Source of the DNA: Malachius bipustulatus
Taxonomy: Eukaryota; Arthropoda; Insecta; Coleoptera; Melyridae
Assembly (NCBI GenBank): GCA_910589415.1
Contig: OU342630.1
Span: 15,037,867 to 15,101,866 of the forward strand
DNA length: 64,000 nt
Direction: 5' to 3'
Positions 22,153 through 34,341 of the stretch are shown piece by piece. The translations under genes were made by a program, and so were the position numbers. Numbering within the stretch: the stretch's first letter is position 1; every line of letters begins with the position of its first letter. The notes below the pieces were generated by a model, which made no database searches, was not told the origin of the DNA, and worked only from the letters and a program-made list of their open reading frames with translations.

Positions 22153-24791
22153 ATGAAGCTAATTTTTTGTTTACTGGTAATCTTTGCAACAATGTGTGCA
22201 TTTTCAGCAGTTGCCGAAATAGGTGAGAATATTATATTTTACTACTCGCTGAAGTTATTTTTTTATATCATAGAGATGAGTGCCAAATTCGACCTAAAGT
22301 TGATAAAAATTTTAAGTTATGAAAAAAAAGCTAATCCGATATTTTTTTACTTATTCACTTAGTACTTATTGAAAATAAATTTTTGTGTGGAAACAACAAC
22401 TGTTTGATCTCGTTGTCAGTTAAAAGTTTTAAAATTATTGTTTTATTTATACTTTCTATACAGGCTGTTCCAAAACATGTGTTCGGAAATGGCAATTTCT
22501 GATTCGTTGGCGCGTTTCGAGAAAAAAGTTCCCAATAACAAGGGTCCGAAAACTCACCGTTTTCGAGATACAGGGTGTCAAAAAAGATATTTTTTTATGT
22601 TTTTTGACGATAGCTTATGAACCGTTAGAGATTTAAAACTGAATTGTACACGTCTTGTCAATAATATTGTCTGCTTTTCGAGTGCTTATTTAATTTCTTT
22701 CTATTTGGCAGTGGCGGAGATATCAGGGTTGCGTGAGATTTTTTTGCCCCTAGTTTCTAAGATACTGAAAAAATTGACATTGTGAAAACACATTGTGAAT
22801 GTTTTCTACGTAAAAAATGTGCTCCTGGTCAAAAGCTTCAATGTGAACTGTTTTCGAGAAAAACAGCATTTTATGCTGAAAAACATAAAAGTAGCAACAT
22901 GTTTTGTTGTGAACAAAAACATTACTTGTTTGCGATAAATTTTTTTATGATTGGTTTCACTGCCTTATAAAAAGAATTTATTTAGCCCTCGAAAAGTAGA
23001 TAGGTAATATTAATGACAGGATGTGTACAAAAATTATGTTTTATATCTCAAACAGTTCCGGAGATCATCATCAAAAAACTAAAAAAAAAATTGACAAAAA
23101 CCTGTATCTCGAAAACAGTAAATATACCATTTTGCGGGCACATGTTGCTAAGAACTTTTTTTTGGAACAAGCCATAGGGAATTACACTTTTAATTTTCCG
23201 ACGCATGTTTTGAAACACCCTTGATACTTGATACACATATACCAAATAGAAATCCATTCAAAAATGTTCGCTACTTACTACTTATTCTTATGTATTATTT
23301 TAAGTTTACAATTAAGTTATAATAAATGATATTAGCAATTATATGGGAATGCAGTCTTTCCAAGAAATGAACACTCTTTTTTTTTAATACGCCAAGCTTT
23401 CGAATTTTATTTAATTCTTCTTCAGGTCTCTCTATAAAATTATTAACAATATTGAAATTTGGTACATAGGCCTTATAAAGATGAATATTTTATACTTATA
23501 GAAGTTGAGATTAAAATCTAAGTTTTTGTAAATTATTGTTAATCATAAAATTTGTAAATTCAACAGCAATAAAAACGATATAATGAGACATAGTAATGAA
23601 ATTTGTACCTATTCTAATTTGGGTCAAAATGATAAAAAAATTGTAAAGTTTTTTCTAAATTAATCTAAAAGTGATTGACATAAGAATAATATATATTTTT
23701 TTTTATTCGTCTTCATCTCGCGAAGAATAGCTATCTACTCAAACGTTCCTCGCTATCATTCGTCGCTCGTTGAAGAATAGGTATACTATTATTTTTCTCA
23801 TTCTTGTGAAAATTTAAGACTTTGTTTAAGAGATGTTGCAACTTATTTGAACTTCTGTGTCATTGATCAACTCGCTGTTTCAGGTTAGTAGTAATCCAGT
23901 GAAATTAGACCCAAACGTTGGTTCTGCTACATTAAATTAAGTAGTTCCAAAACCTTCAAGAATAATATTATGTTTGAGGTTCCCTGAAAAGTGTCAAATA
24001 AAGTACCTACAGGTGTCGCGATGGTGGAGGGATTTAGTTTCCATTCCTTATGTTTTTGGCACATGATAAAAAACATTTGATTCGAGTCGAAACGTGACTA
24101 TGCGTGACTATAATAGTTCTGTAACGATTGCTTCGAGTCTTTGAGGCATTGGTCAAGATAATACCGCTTGAGAAATGGTCCAGAAAATGGTTGAAATTTA
24201 TTTAGTTGATAATATTATTTATTTGGAATTTAGTTTTTTATTTACTAATAATACTTTCCCACGACCACTATAGAAAACACTACTTTGCGCATCGTTTTTT
24301 GTGCGCAAACTAGCAGATTTCTCATGTATCCAAAACTGTGCGACAAAGTGACTTAAGGCAAAATTGTCTTCTTATGCTCGTAGAAAAGTATAGTATGACA
24401 CGCGTGCACAAAAGCAATTTCTCACTTGTGTGAAATATGCTACTTTGTGCACTTGTTTCACAATATAGGTACTATTGTGGCACTATTTTTGATCACCTCT
24501 AAAGAACCTTACTTCTGATATAATAGGTAATATACATAGATAATAATATTTTTTGAATAAACAAATTCAATAAAGATATCACGCATGTATTATAATATCT
24601 ACAAACTCTATAAATTTCGCACATCAAATGTTAATCCGATCGATTATTAAATATTTTGTATTTATTGTGTTCTAGATGCACCTCTCTGCTATAGAAGACA
24701 TTGTATATCTAACTATCAATGTTATAACCGTTGCTGTTTTGGATCACAAAGAGGATTTTGTTCAAGCTCTCATTATTGCAAGTGCCGCTAA
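22153..24791 (+). CDS. Defensin-like secreted peptide (CS-alpha-beta cysteine pattern), two exons
   Basis: Exon 1 is 22153-22222, exon 2 is 24676-24791; the intron has donor ATAG|GTGAGAAT and acceptor TGTGTTCTAG|AT, phase 1. The product is 61 residues. Residues 1-21 form a signal peptide (hydrophobic LIFCLLVIF core, likely cut after AVA). The mature part is small, basic and has eight cysteines at 28, 33, 39, 43, 44, 52, 58 and 60. The set Cys39-x3-Cys43, Gly50-x-Cys52 and Cys58-Lys-Cys60 is the CS-alpha-beta signature of arthropod defensins, with one extra cysteine pair (28/44 likely) giving four possible disulfides. The loop before the x3 helix is shorter than in classical insect defensins. 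Function is inferred: an antimicrobial peptide acting outside the cell. A channel-blocking peptide of the same fold cannot be excluded. It stands alone, with TATA, initiator and poly(A) signal in place. Confidence 0.8.
22459..23224. mobile_element. Foldback element inside the intron of the defensin-like gene
   Basis: TACAGGCTGTTCCAAAACAT (22459) is mirrored by ATGTTTTGAAACACCCTTGA near 23205-23224. Further inner matches include GAGATACAGGGTGTCAAAAA against TTGACAAAAACCTGTATCTC. The element is more diverged than the 20400 hairpin. A related repeat lies at 52042-52766 (shared motifs: CGGAAATG.., ATCATCAAAAAA, TTTATATCTCAAAC). The short frames within it are not genes. Confidence 0.65.
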
Positions 24792-24870
24792 AATGATCTT
24801 AGAAGAACATAACATCAGAATTCGCAAATAATAGCATCATTGTATACATTTTTTAAAGCTTTGGAATATT

Positions 24871-24876
24871 AATAAA
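24871..24876 (+). terminator. Poly(A) signal of the defensin-like gene
   Basis: AATAAA lies 80 bases after the stop codon at 24789-24791, within AT-rich sequence, a normal spacing for a short 3' untranslated region. Confidence 0.6.
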
Positions 24877-25090
24877 TTATAAAAAAATATAATCATTTTA
24901 TAAATAAGCGAAACATTTTAATTTTACTAATTCTAAATCGGCGCTATCTAATTGGCGCTATAATACCGACTGCTAATAACTCAACTATAAACATTTCTTG
25001 TTTGTATAAACATTTAATTTAACGTTGAAGACAAAATTAACACAACTTGCAGTGTAGGTGCAAATAAATTGTAGAATATCACGTATTTGC

Positions 25091-25566
25091 GCGGGCGCAG
25101 CGGTTCAGGTCACTGACTGAAGTCGTTGACGCTGACGCTTCCAAACGTCTTTGTTTGGAATCCCAGCTCAAAAATGGCGTAGATATTCGATTTTTTTCTA
25201 CATGTTTATTTCTCTAAAATATCAAATTTTAGATTTTCAAAACTCCCCTGTATCTTTTTCCGAATTTTTAAAGGTAGAGTGAAAAAGTGCATTTTTTAAA
25301 TAAAGATGGCCAGTGGCCTGCATATTAGCAATATAGGGGCTAATTTGTGAAATTTTGCCAAATTTTGTTTGCTTTGTTAAATTAAAAGTCCATTTTATGG
25401 CACGTTTTCGAACGAAATGAAATGAAATTTTACCACTTCGAACGCTAATATGACCTGACTATGGAAAATTTGAAAAATCAAAAATTTGAAAAGCGGTGAA
25501 AATATTCATAATTGAATCGCATAAAAATACACTATTTATGCGATTGATGCGCAAGAAGGTTTTTTG
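25091..25566 (+). mobile_element. tRNA-headed SINE-like element ending in dispersed repeat A
   Basis: GCGGGCGCAGCGGTTCAGG has an A-box-like layout, and GTTTGGAATCCC at about 25157-25168 is a near B box, giving an 80-base tRNA-like head with a long variable arm (Ser/Leu type). The body that follows is repeat A in reverse orientation (compare 11075-11440) and ends TGCGATTGATGCGCAAGAAGG then T-rich. The minus-strand unit at 11690-11926 has a different tRNA-like head but the same terminal 60 bases. Confidence 0.5.
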
Positions 25567-25959
25567 TGTCATTTTTTTTTTAAGAATAAAATTTTTTATT
25601 TCTTTTATAATTTGGTATATTTTTTATTAAATTGTTCTTTTTTCAATGACGAATTACATTAAATGCAATACGGTGATCATAATAAAAACAGAAGTTGACT
25701 ATGATAATCCTAGGCTCTTGATGACTTATGCAAATCTACCAAAACTAAATTATTTATTTTCAATAATAATAAAGACATGCCAGAAATAAGAACGAAGAAG
25801 AATTCGCTGGTCTTTCAGGGATGAAGTTGAGTGTATATTACTTATACTACTCGATTAATAGTACTTACTACTAGATGGATATTACTTAGTACTCGATGGA
25901 GTTTTTAAAATTAATGAAATCCAGAAAATCCTGTGTTGCCAGCTTGAACTAAAATTCCG
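25567..25959. other. No recognisable gene
   Basis: AT-rich linker between the SINE-like unit and the next retrotransposon relic. No long frame; the 5' junction of the next element is not clear. Confidence 0.35.
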
Positions 25960-28134
25960 TTTGACTCAATGATCAGTAGTTACCTCGTTATTTTGGTTAG
26001 GATATTACCTCGGGCGATGGTTAGGAAAAATGTATCCAAAGGTCACAGTGAATACCTTATTGATGTCGAGAACGAATTAGTAGTAAACGATCCAAAGAAG
26101 TTATGGAACTACATTAACACAAAAAAGCGGAATTCACGTATACCTGGCTCGATTGTTGATAGAGATGGCAAGCCATTGGCCGGGCCATACGAAATTGTTA
26201 ATGAATTCGCAAGTTATTTTAGCCAAGTATATACTTCAAACACGTCATCAGCCAATACAGTTTTCTCGCCAATGCAAACATCTCTGTCGTCCTTCATCGG
26301 TCTCCCAATTTTTACAGAGAAGGATATAATTACCGCTTCAAAAAGATTGTCAAATAAGTTCACAACTGGTCCGGACTTGGTACCTGCCTTTGTCGTTAAG
26401 GATTGTATCGGTTCTTTAAGCGAACCACTGTCTTATCTGTTTAACCTGTCTCTTCAAATGGAAAACTTCCCGGATTGCTGGAAAAAGACTAAGGTCTGTC
26501 CCATATTAAAGAAAGGGTCATCTATATATTGGTAACAAATTATCGACCGATAGCACTCCTATCCAATTTTGCAAAGCTATATGAAATTTGTTTGTATAGC
26601 TATATAAGCCCACAAGTTAAGAACTTTATCTCACCGCGTCAGCATGGATTTATAACTGGTCGTTCAACGCTAACAAACCTTACCTGTATCTCCCAATACT
26701 TATCAGACGTCATCGATGATGATCAGGTTGATGTGCTGTACATGGATCTGTCTCTAAGGCTTTCGACCGCATAGACCATGCAATTCTCCTTCAAAAACTG
26801 GATAAGATGGGCTTTAGTGGTTCACTTGTCGGGTTTTTCAAATCCTATTTGTTTAACCGGTCTCAATATGTCATTTATAATGGCTATCGGTCTGTTGGTT
26901 ACTTGGCTGTCTCTGGTGTCCCCCAGGGATCAAACCTTGGCCCTTTATTATTCCTATTGTATATCAATGATCTGAGTTCCTCGCTGTCTGCCAATCATCT
27001 TCTTTTTGCAGACGACTTAAAAATCTATTCTCGAATATCCGGTGCAAGTTACTGTGGCTTTTTGCAGAGTGAGCTAGCTGTTGTTGATAGGTGGTGCACC
27101 GAAAATGGTTTGTCTCTGAACCTGTCTAAGTGTAGAGTCATATCATTCACTAGGAGTAAAAATCCTGTGCTGTTTTCATATGACGTAAATAGTAACATCA
27201 TATCACGGGTGGACAGTTTTACAGATCTTGGTGTGTTGTTCGATAGTAAATTGTCATTTGACATGCACGTGCAAACCATAGTCAATTCAGCCACTCGTAT
27301 GATGGGTTTTGTGATCAGGAATTGCAGGTCGTTTTCAAGCATCCCTGCTTTACTTTCCCTTACACGAGCCTGGTGAGGTCCAAGTTTGATTGTTGTTCGT
27401 TGATCTATTTTCCTTTTTACAGTAGTCAAATTATTTCCATTGAAACGATACAGAGGAAGTTTCTGAAGTATCTGATGTACAAGAGGACGGGTGAGTATCC
27501 TGCACGCGGGTATGATAATCGACTCCTCTTATCTGAGTTTGGACTGACCAGTCTCTTGGACAGACGTAGGTTGCACGCTGTTGCATTCTTACTGAAATTA
27601 ACACGTAACAAAATTGACTGTCCTTCAATCTCAGGAACACTGAACTATAGAGTACGGAATTTGGGAGTCCGATCGACTAGCACCTTTTATCTACCCACTG
27701 TTAAAACGAACGCTGGTTTGAGGTCGCCTGTTTACGTGATGTGTTCCTTGTATAACATGATATCGGGTGACTGTTGTCTTGTAACATGACATAGCGTTAC
27801 TCTGTTGTTATTTTGCTGTTTTTTTTTTTCTTTTTTATCTATTTCTAGTTTGTTCTGCTTATGTATTTGTGTGCGGGAGCTCATTTTTAGGTAAACAATG
27901 TATCTACTTTGCTAACGATTGTTTGTTGATACTCATTTGCGTTACTGTTGAGAATTATGAAATTGTTTGTGTCATCTATACAGATACCTATACTATGTAA
28001 CACTATCTTATAGTGATGGGGGCTCAATTTGCTGAGTATGTCATTGACTTGTACATTCTGTATTTTGTATTCTTTGCCCTTTATTTGGGGAAACCTGTTG
28101 GGTAAATATATGTTATTATTATTATTATTATTTT
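25960..28134 (+). pseudogene. 5'-truncated jockey-like non-LTR retrotransposon with broken reverse transcriptase
   Basis: Frames at 25969-26535, 26529-26774, 26807-27376 and 27322-27789 join into one RT. An N-terminal linker (DPKKLWNYIN, TTGPDLVPAFVVKDC) is followed by NYRPIALLSNFAKLYE, QHGFITGRST, GVPQGSNLGPLLF and the catalytic FADD near 27007. Next come the DLGVLFDSKLSFDMH block and, after the last break, SLVRSKFDCC and the basic C-terminal region. Frame breaks lie near 26525-26535, at the DLSKAFD motif near 26750-26765 (two extra bases) and near 27370. The endonuclease is missing. The 3' tail runs to a (TTA)n run at 28112-28134, which marks the retrotransposition end. Confidence 0.88.
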
Positions 28135-28902
28135 AGATAAAAATTTCAATTCATAATTTTGTAGCTGTGCTTAAGAAGACCACATTCATTGCTTATTCAC
28201 CTAGATACCCTGATTAGGGAAAACTAAAGCATTGTTTTGAAAAATATTTCAGCAGGACTAAATTATTTCGCGTGTAAACAGTTTAAACGTCTCAAATATG
28301 ATCTTCATATTAAATCTAACCCCACTACACAGCCATTAATAGAAGTTTCTTATTTTACCGCTTAGGTTACCGCTTAGTTTAAATATCAAAACGGAATGTC
28401 GTGTTTGTTAAAGAGATTCTGGAGCAAATGCAGTTGAAAGATGAAAGGTATCATTTACACTTATAATAGGTACCTGCTTTGCCAACAACTAGCTTTCGCA
28501 GGTAACGTCAAAGCAATAATAATTATATAACGAGGCTTCAGCCAGTCTACCTCAAAAAGGATGGAAGGTGTGATTGCAAAGATTGTAATGTCTAGAGTTT
28601 GCGAACGTATCACTACTCATTAAAACTTTAATGATACAGGTATTATAGAAATGCACTGATGTGTGTTTTCTTTAATTTATATATTTTATTGCACCATACT
28701 TACATGAACCATTCATTAAGAACCTTATTTGTAATTACATTAAGAAAAATAAGGCACCATATACTTGTACTCACAGTATACAGAGTGACATTTTTTAGTG
28801 TTGGATTAGAAATATATTTGGAGAACCACACAAAAATTTTTAATTTTCTAAAAATATCCAATAATGATATTTTAAGAGTATGTATAGTTATAGCTATGCT
28901 CT
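28135..28902. other. No recognisable gene
   Basis: AT-rich; a 110-codon frame at 28659 and its antisense partner lack any recognisable feature or good composition. Confidence 0.35.
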
Positions 28903-29105
28903 GTCCACTGAGTGTTGTCCGTTGCCATGCCACACTGATTCTGGCTAAACAATTTCATTTAATGCGATTTGATTCATACACTTATTTCTAAGTCGAACCA
29001 GATGAGGTATCGCAGTTCGTGTCAGTGGCGTGTGAATTGTTATAATTATGATTAGAAATAATCCTTAGTTATCACAACAGACAACACTCAGTGTACAGAC
29101 TATCC
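28903..29105. mobile_element. Small MITE with inverted ends containing CACTGAGTGTTGTC
   Basis: CTGTCCACTGAGTGTTGTCC at 28903 is mirrored by GACAACACTCAGTGTACAG at about 29087-29105. The block from TGCCACACTGATTCTGGCTA to AAGTCGAACCAGATGAGG recurs inverted at about 58465-58580 with about 85-90 percent identity by eye. Confidence 0.55.
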
Positions 29106-29399
29106 TTATTTCACGTCTAGAAATTATGTATATCGCTTTCAAGAAACCATATTTAAGCATTTTTAAAGGATTATAATTTAAATAAAAATTCCTGGCGTTT
29201 TTTTTATGATTTTTATTTCGATTTTTACGCTTATTCTAATAAGATGCCTAAAAATGTTGTATGCATCTCGAGCGGGAAATTATGGTGCTTTCGAATGAGT
29301 TTCGAAAAGCTCTCGTTCTCAAACACCAAAGTTCAGTTTCTCTTACCTACTAGATATATAAATAACTATCTTTTCTCACTACCTTGATAAGTTAACATT

Positions 29400-30068
29400 T
29401 CATTTAAGATAGTTAAAAGTTAAAATAGGGATACGTAAGCCATTTTTAAATATCTTCGGCCGTTATGATTGTAAATTGCTTTGAATTAAAACCACTCATA
29501 AATCATAAACCACTCCATCTAAAGTACAGTGGTAAAAACCACCTGTATTCGATTTCCTCAAAGAATTTTAAAATATGATAATATACAGGCTATTTCGTTG
29601 AAATAATGAAGTGGTTGTCCACTTCCGGTATTTTCGGAAGCGGTTTTAAAAATATTTTCATTGAATTTCTCATGGTAATTATTATGTCCCAAATTTTTTT
29701 ATTTTGAGGCCTACGACCAATAGTATCTAAGATATGGTCGGTGGCCACCTTTTACCGAAGCCCCCGATATTTATCAAATATCTTTCTCTATTTTTTTCAG
29801 GTTTATTCCAAAGAATATCGATCGTAGAATAAAAACAGTAATAAACAAAATTGAAGGAAATTCAATTTACTGCATGTTTGGTGTCTCACTTCACCCAAAA
29901 AATTGAAAATGGCTGAGTTAGTCAAGAAAACTGATTTTCATAAAATTCAAAATGGCGGACTGATGCGCGCCTCGGATTTGGTCGCCATGTTGACCAGATG
30001 ACTTTTTTTAACAGGTAGAATAAGAAAGACCGACAACGGAATTTGTATTAGGTTAAAGGTACATAATG
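29400..30068. repeat. Dispersed repeat F, copy 1
   Basis: Shares with 31250-31895, in the same orientation, an ordered series of blocks: AGTTAAAATAGGGATACGTAAG, AAAACCACCTG, TTCGACGG-like and GGCCTACGACCAATAGTATC, then CCTCGGATTTGGTCGCCAT and CGACAACGGAATTTGT. Copies are strongly diverged. A VxxMADLVK-like frame near 29905 is not conserved in copy 2. No gene. Confidence 0.55.
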
Positions 30069-30887
30069 ACTGATGGGCTAGTAATGGAATGTAAAGACAA
30101 TAAAGATAAAGACTGTAACTATGAAGAGAAAAACGACTTACCTACGACGAGCTACTTTGCGCAAGGTGTCGCAACAGTACCAAAGTTCCTCATTATTAGT
30201 GTCATTATACAATCAAAATTATTATGAAAATGGATGCAAATCTATAGTTGGAAACGTCATTAATAAATGTCACAATTTTAACTTCTTTTCCTTGTTTTTT
30301 ATTTTATTTTGCGGTTCGTAGTTGTAATAGCGAGAAAAAAGTAATGCATTAAGCGTTGGTAAGTTTATTTTTTATATTCGGTATCTTTAAGGACCTCAGC
30401 TTTTGCTTCGGACTTCAAACGACCACCTCAGATAATAAATTTTACTTAGGCCGATTGAATACTTATAGGACATTTGTTTTTGACATATCGATGACATGTT
30501 ACGAACACATCAAAACATTCAAAACGTCATAACAAAACTTTTTACTTTTTACTTCGCACATCTACAATACATCATGTAATGAATGTATTGTACTACTGTA
30601 GGATGAAGATACAGTAGTATTTTCTGTAATACCTACACAACCTCTTCTTTGTAGCTTTCGAAATGTCGCTTGGGAGCAAACAGTGTCATGAAACATTTTT
30701 GGGCGACAAGTCTCTTCATGTCTGCAGCTGCCTGCTTGGTATGTGAATCGTCATTGTAATGGTTCTGTTGTAAATGGAGCAAGATGTCGTCGACACGTCG
30801 AAAACAAAATGTCGTATACTTAAGTATGCGATCAGCCTCAGGCATACTACTGGTTATATTAATCTAAGTCGGTAAATTAAATCAGTA
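30069..30887. other. No recognised gene; one unassigned minus-strand frame
   Basis: The minus-strand frame 30845-30633 (70 codons) is hydrophilic with a charged C-terminus and no known signature. It is flanked by repeats and has no splice or promoter support. Confidence 0.25.
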
Positions 30888-31218
30888 TACAGGGTGATTT
30901 TTATAACCTGAAATATTCAAATATCTCGAAAAGTAAGCACTCTGCGGAAAAATGTTTTTTTTTTATAAAAGTGGATTGGTTTTGTGTGAGACTTACCCAT
31001 TAAGACTTACCCATTAAAGGGGTCACTGGTAGCCTAAATTAATAATAGCGACCAGAAGACCAGATCCATTTGATTTTATGAAAAGCACATTTTTTCTTAA
31101 ATAACTCGCTCATTAAAATTTTCTTTTAATGAAAATAATAATATTTGTAGAAACTAACTTTGTAAGAAATTCAATTACCTACCTACGGAAAAAATGTGAT
31201 AATTTTCATCACCCTGTA
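30888..31218. mobile_element. MITE with TACAGGGTGA / TCACCCTGTA ends
   Basis: TACAGGGTGATTTTTATAAC at 30888 and ATTTTCATCACCCTGTA ending at 31218 are inverted ends of a 331-base element without coding capacity. Ends of this type are shared by several foldbacks in the window. Confidence 0.55.
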
Positions 31219-31249
31219 CAGAAATTTAAACTATATGTAAACATAATAG

Positions 31250-31895
31250 GATACCACATGAAATGTTAAGATAGGCACATGTAAGTCGTTTTTACATATC
31301 TTGAGCCTTTATCGTGGTACACTTTTAAAGAACATCGTTATTTTCACTTGTTTATATTTCCTACCCTATACCTACTTATTATTTATACTCTGTCTAATCT
31401 AAATTCCAATTTTGAAAACCACCTGAATTCGACATTTTTCAGAAGTGCGGCTATCTTGAAAATATTTTTATTAAATTTCTTATGATCATTGTTATGATCT
31501 TAACGATTTATTTTCAGGCTCTGGGACTAATAGGTAGTTCCTAAGATACGGCCGATGGTCAATTTTAAAGTACAGCCTGTAAATTTCAAATGACTTTCCG
31601 CTGCTTTCAGGCCTAGAAATAAATATCGCTTGTAGAGAAAACTGTACTAAGCATAGTTTATGTAGAACAATAATTTCCTACAAGCTATGTTTCTGTCATT
31701 TTTTCCAAACAATTTAAAATACCCGGTTATAAGAAAACAAATATTTTTCATAAAATTCGAAATGCAAACTGCATGATGAGTACCTCGGATCTCGTCGCCA
31801 TTATAATTTAGACTACTATAGTGACTTCCCCCCTAACAGGTAGATCAAGATAGATCGACAACGGAATTTGTCCAAGGTGAGTACATAGTGACTGG
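31250..31895. repeat. Dispersed repeat F, copy 2
   Basis: See copy 1 at 29400-30068. It begins with the module ATGTTAAGATAGGCACATGTAAG, which is also found in the palindromes at 39600 and 60050. Confidence 0.55.
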
Positions 31896-34056
31896 GTTGC
31901 ATGGGTTAATTGTGTTTTTGTTGTCGAAGCAATGAATTCTTGAGTCGAGAATGCACTAGACACTTAGATAATGACACATGAGAAAATGCAACAACGATCT
32001 CAGGTGACAAGCGTTCCACGTTTGCTTAATTCAACTAATTACATAGTTTGAATATTCATAGATGAATAGTATCATGTTATACAGGATGTCTGCTGGAGGT
32101 CTTTACAAAAACTTTACATCATCAAAAAGCTGAGTTAAATAAACATCATAGAGCCGCCCGACCTTAGTTATTTTCTGATTAACAAAATGTGTGGGATAGG
32201 ATAGTTAGTATGTAAGTCATACTGCTTGCCTTATAGTTTTTAATTTCTCTATGATAATCGGTCTAAAAAGTTGTCAAGAACAAAAATATTTGAAATTTAT
32301 TTTTTGAAGTTTATTAGTTTTTGGTTTCCATAATTTTTTTCATTACGAACGAAATAAAAAAACAATATGGCGGCCATAAAAAAAAAACGAAAGTTGACTA
32401 TGGAAACTCTAAAATCTAGTCGGCTTTGATAATTTTTTAAATGTCAGATGGGTAGCTCTTGCCGACTTATGTAAGCCTACAAAAATTTTTTTATTAATTT
32501 CCAATAACAAAAAAGATTGACGAAAATAAGAAATCTCGATTTTTCAGTTTTTTCGGGATATTTGAGGAACGGTCACAGATCTTGCATGTTTTGACGGATT
32601 CGAGATGGCCACAAAATTGAGCATGTTTTCTTTAATTCAACCGAACTCGTATCTTCAATGGTTTATCCCTGTAGTGGCCCTTTAAATAGTTCTAACCCTG
32701 TGTACCATGAACTCATACCTGCTAGCTTCTGCCAACCGCCAATTTTCGGGTACAGGGCGCTAAAGGTTTTTTGAGTGCTGATTTTTATACACCGTGTTGC
32801 ATAGAAAAGCTAATGTAGGAAATACGTGTGAAAAATATTTCAACAATGCTTTGAAAATAAATGACATCCTTTCAAAAAATAGTTTCTTTGCAAACTACCA
32901 TGCAAGTTTCCTAGGAAACTATCAGCTTTTAAGCCAGAGTGACTTGGATCCTTAATAATATTCACTGTGGGTAGTGTTTTCCCTATGTTACCTTTCCTAT
33001 GTCCTATTAAACACAGTGTATATGTTTTTTAGAATAGGTAATGTTAAAAGTTAATAATCAACACTGCCAGACACTTCCTGTCGGCGGTAATTTCTACCAG
33101 ATGCTTTGAAGCTCGCAAAAATAGCCGAATTTTACTTACCTATACAAACTAGAGAACAGAATAAGTATAACAGATACTTAGTACAAACTTCATGATTCTG
33201 AGCGCTATAAAATGACACAAGTTACCTATTATTTTGAAAAAAATTATAATTAATTTAAAATGGCTTATTCGATTTCGATAATAATTAGAAAATTTGTCCA
33301 CGGACGTAGAACTATAATTCTTTGATAAGTGTAATTATTGCACATATTATATTTCTATGCATGCCATTGCAAGGAAACGTGTTTAAGTACAAAAATTAGA
33401 TATAGCATAATAATACGTTCTTCAACTGACCTAGAAAATTTTAATATGCACTTATGTATTATAAAAAAAACAAGTTTTATACCTACGGCTTGATGTTAAT
33501 CATAATTTTGTTTTAGGTCTTTCTGTCCTACGAAAGTATGTCAACGTATTAAATTTTAGCAAAATCGCATAAGGCCTTTTAAATTTATAATTAAAAAAAA
33601 ATAAAATAGAAATTTCAGGATCATATTATTATAATACCCTATAAATTAAGCAAGTTTGCATTTTGCATGGGCGTTTAAAGGCTTTCCTATGATGTATCAC
33701 AGGTAGGAGGCTGTCATTTAAAATTCTGTAAATGGATTGGGTGAAACTTTATGAGTTGATAATGGTGAATCATTTACTAAGTCGTTTTGGTTCCCTTTCA
33801 TATTACCCAAATGGGGTTGTATGGTTTCAGATATTTTTTTCTAGATTTCGATTTTATAATTTTTATAGGACAAAGGCGTTTTCAGTATGTTATCAGAATT
33901 CTTCAATTTTATGGAACACAATTCAAAATTATTATTAAATATCAACAAGCTTTTCATAATGCGTGCTAAAAATTACATTTACTAGATTAGTAGAATAGTA
34001 GTGGATTCATGTAGGTAAGTAGAATAGAATGTGATCAAGTAAAATTAATTAAGTAC
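31896..34056. other. No recognisable gene; scattered repeat fragments
   Basis: Contains repeat-end fragments TATACAGGATGTCTGCTGG (about 32080) and TATACACCGTGTTGCATAG (about 32788), the latter like the end of the 9588 element. A stretch near 32970 (TGTTTTCCCTATGTTACCTTTCC) has a counterpart at 5725. Frames at 33732 and 33787 are AT-driven. Confidence 0.35.
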
Positions 34057-34341
34057 ATGGCTTATTGTACACTGAAATTGTTTGTCAGCAGACAGGTCAT
34101 GAGTTCCTTTGCAAATAAGGACAGCGCCAAAGCTAACATGAACAACTTCCTGAATCAGCTACCTCTAGTGGCAACGCCGCGGTTCCTTAACAGGATTACC
34201 TGCAAGCAAAGGACTATGGGGGGACATCAGAGAAGGGAGAACATCGAATTATCAATCGTGTCTGGTGCTCCCCGTTCCGCGACTACATTAATAATTAATA
34301 TGGAAAGTGCCCGCGCAAGACGCCACTTCGGTCCTAGCTGA
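34057..34341 (+). CDS. Unrecognised 94-codon open frame
   Basis: A frame of 94 codons in a patch richer in G+C than its neighbours, basic overall (RRENIEL, RARRHFG near the end). No domain, signal peptide or membrane segment is visible, and no splice partner was found. It may be a relic exon of a mobile element or a host exon. The evidence is length and composition only. Confidence 0.2.
   Translation: MAYCTLKLFVSRQVMSSFANKDSAKANMNNFLNQLPLVATPRFLNRITCKQRTMGGHQRRENIELSIVSGAPRSATTLIINMESARARRHFGPS

Noticed and set aside
22144..22362. 72-codon frame running from the defensin-like exon 1 into the intron
   Set aside because: The reading beyond 22222 crosses a good donor site (GTGAGAAT) and loses all cysteine structure; the spliced form is far more convincing. 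The upstream Met-Ser-Ile start at 22144 lacks support because the signal peptide begins naturally at 22153.
33732..33969. Two overlapping short frames suggesting a small gene
   Set aside because: Composition is AT-driven (Phe, Ile, Tyr, Asn), no signal peptide, splice site or promoter is visible, and both frames are equally open.
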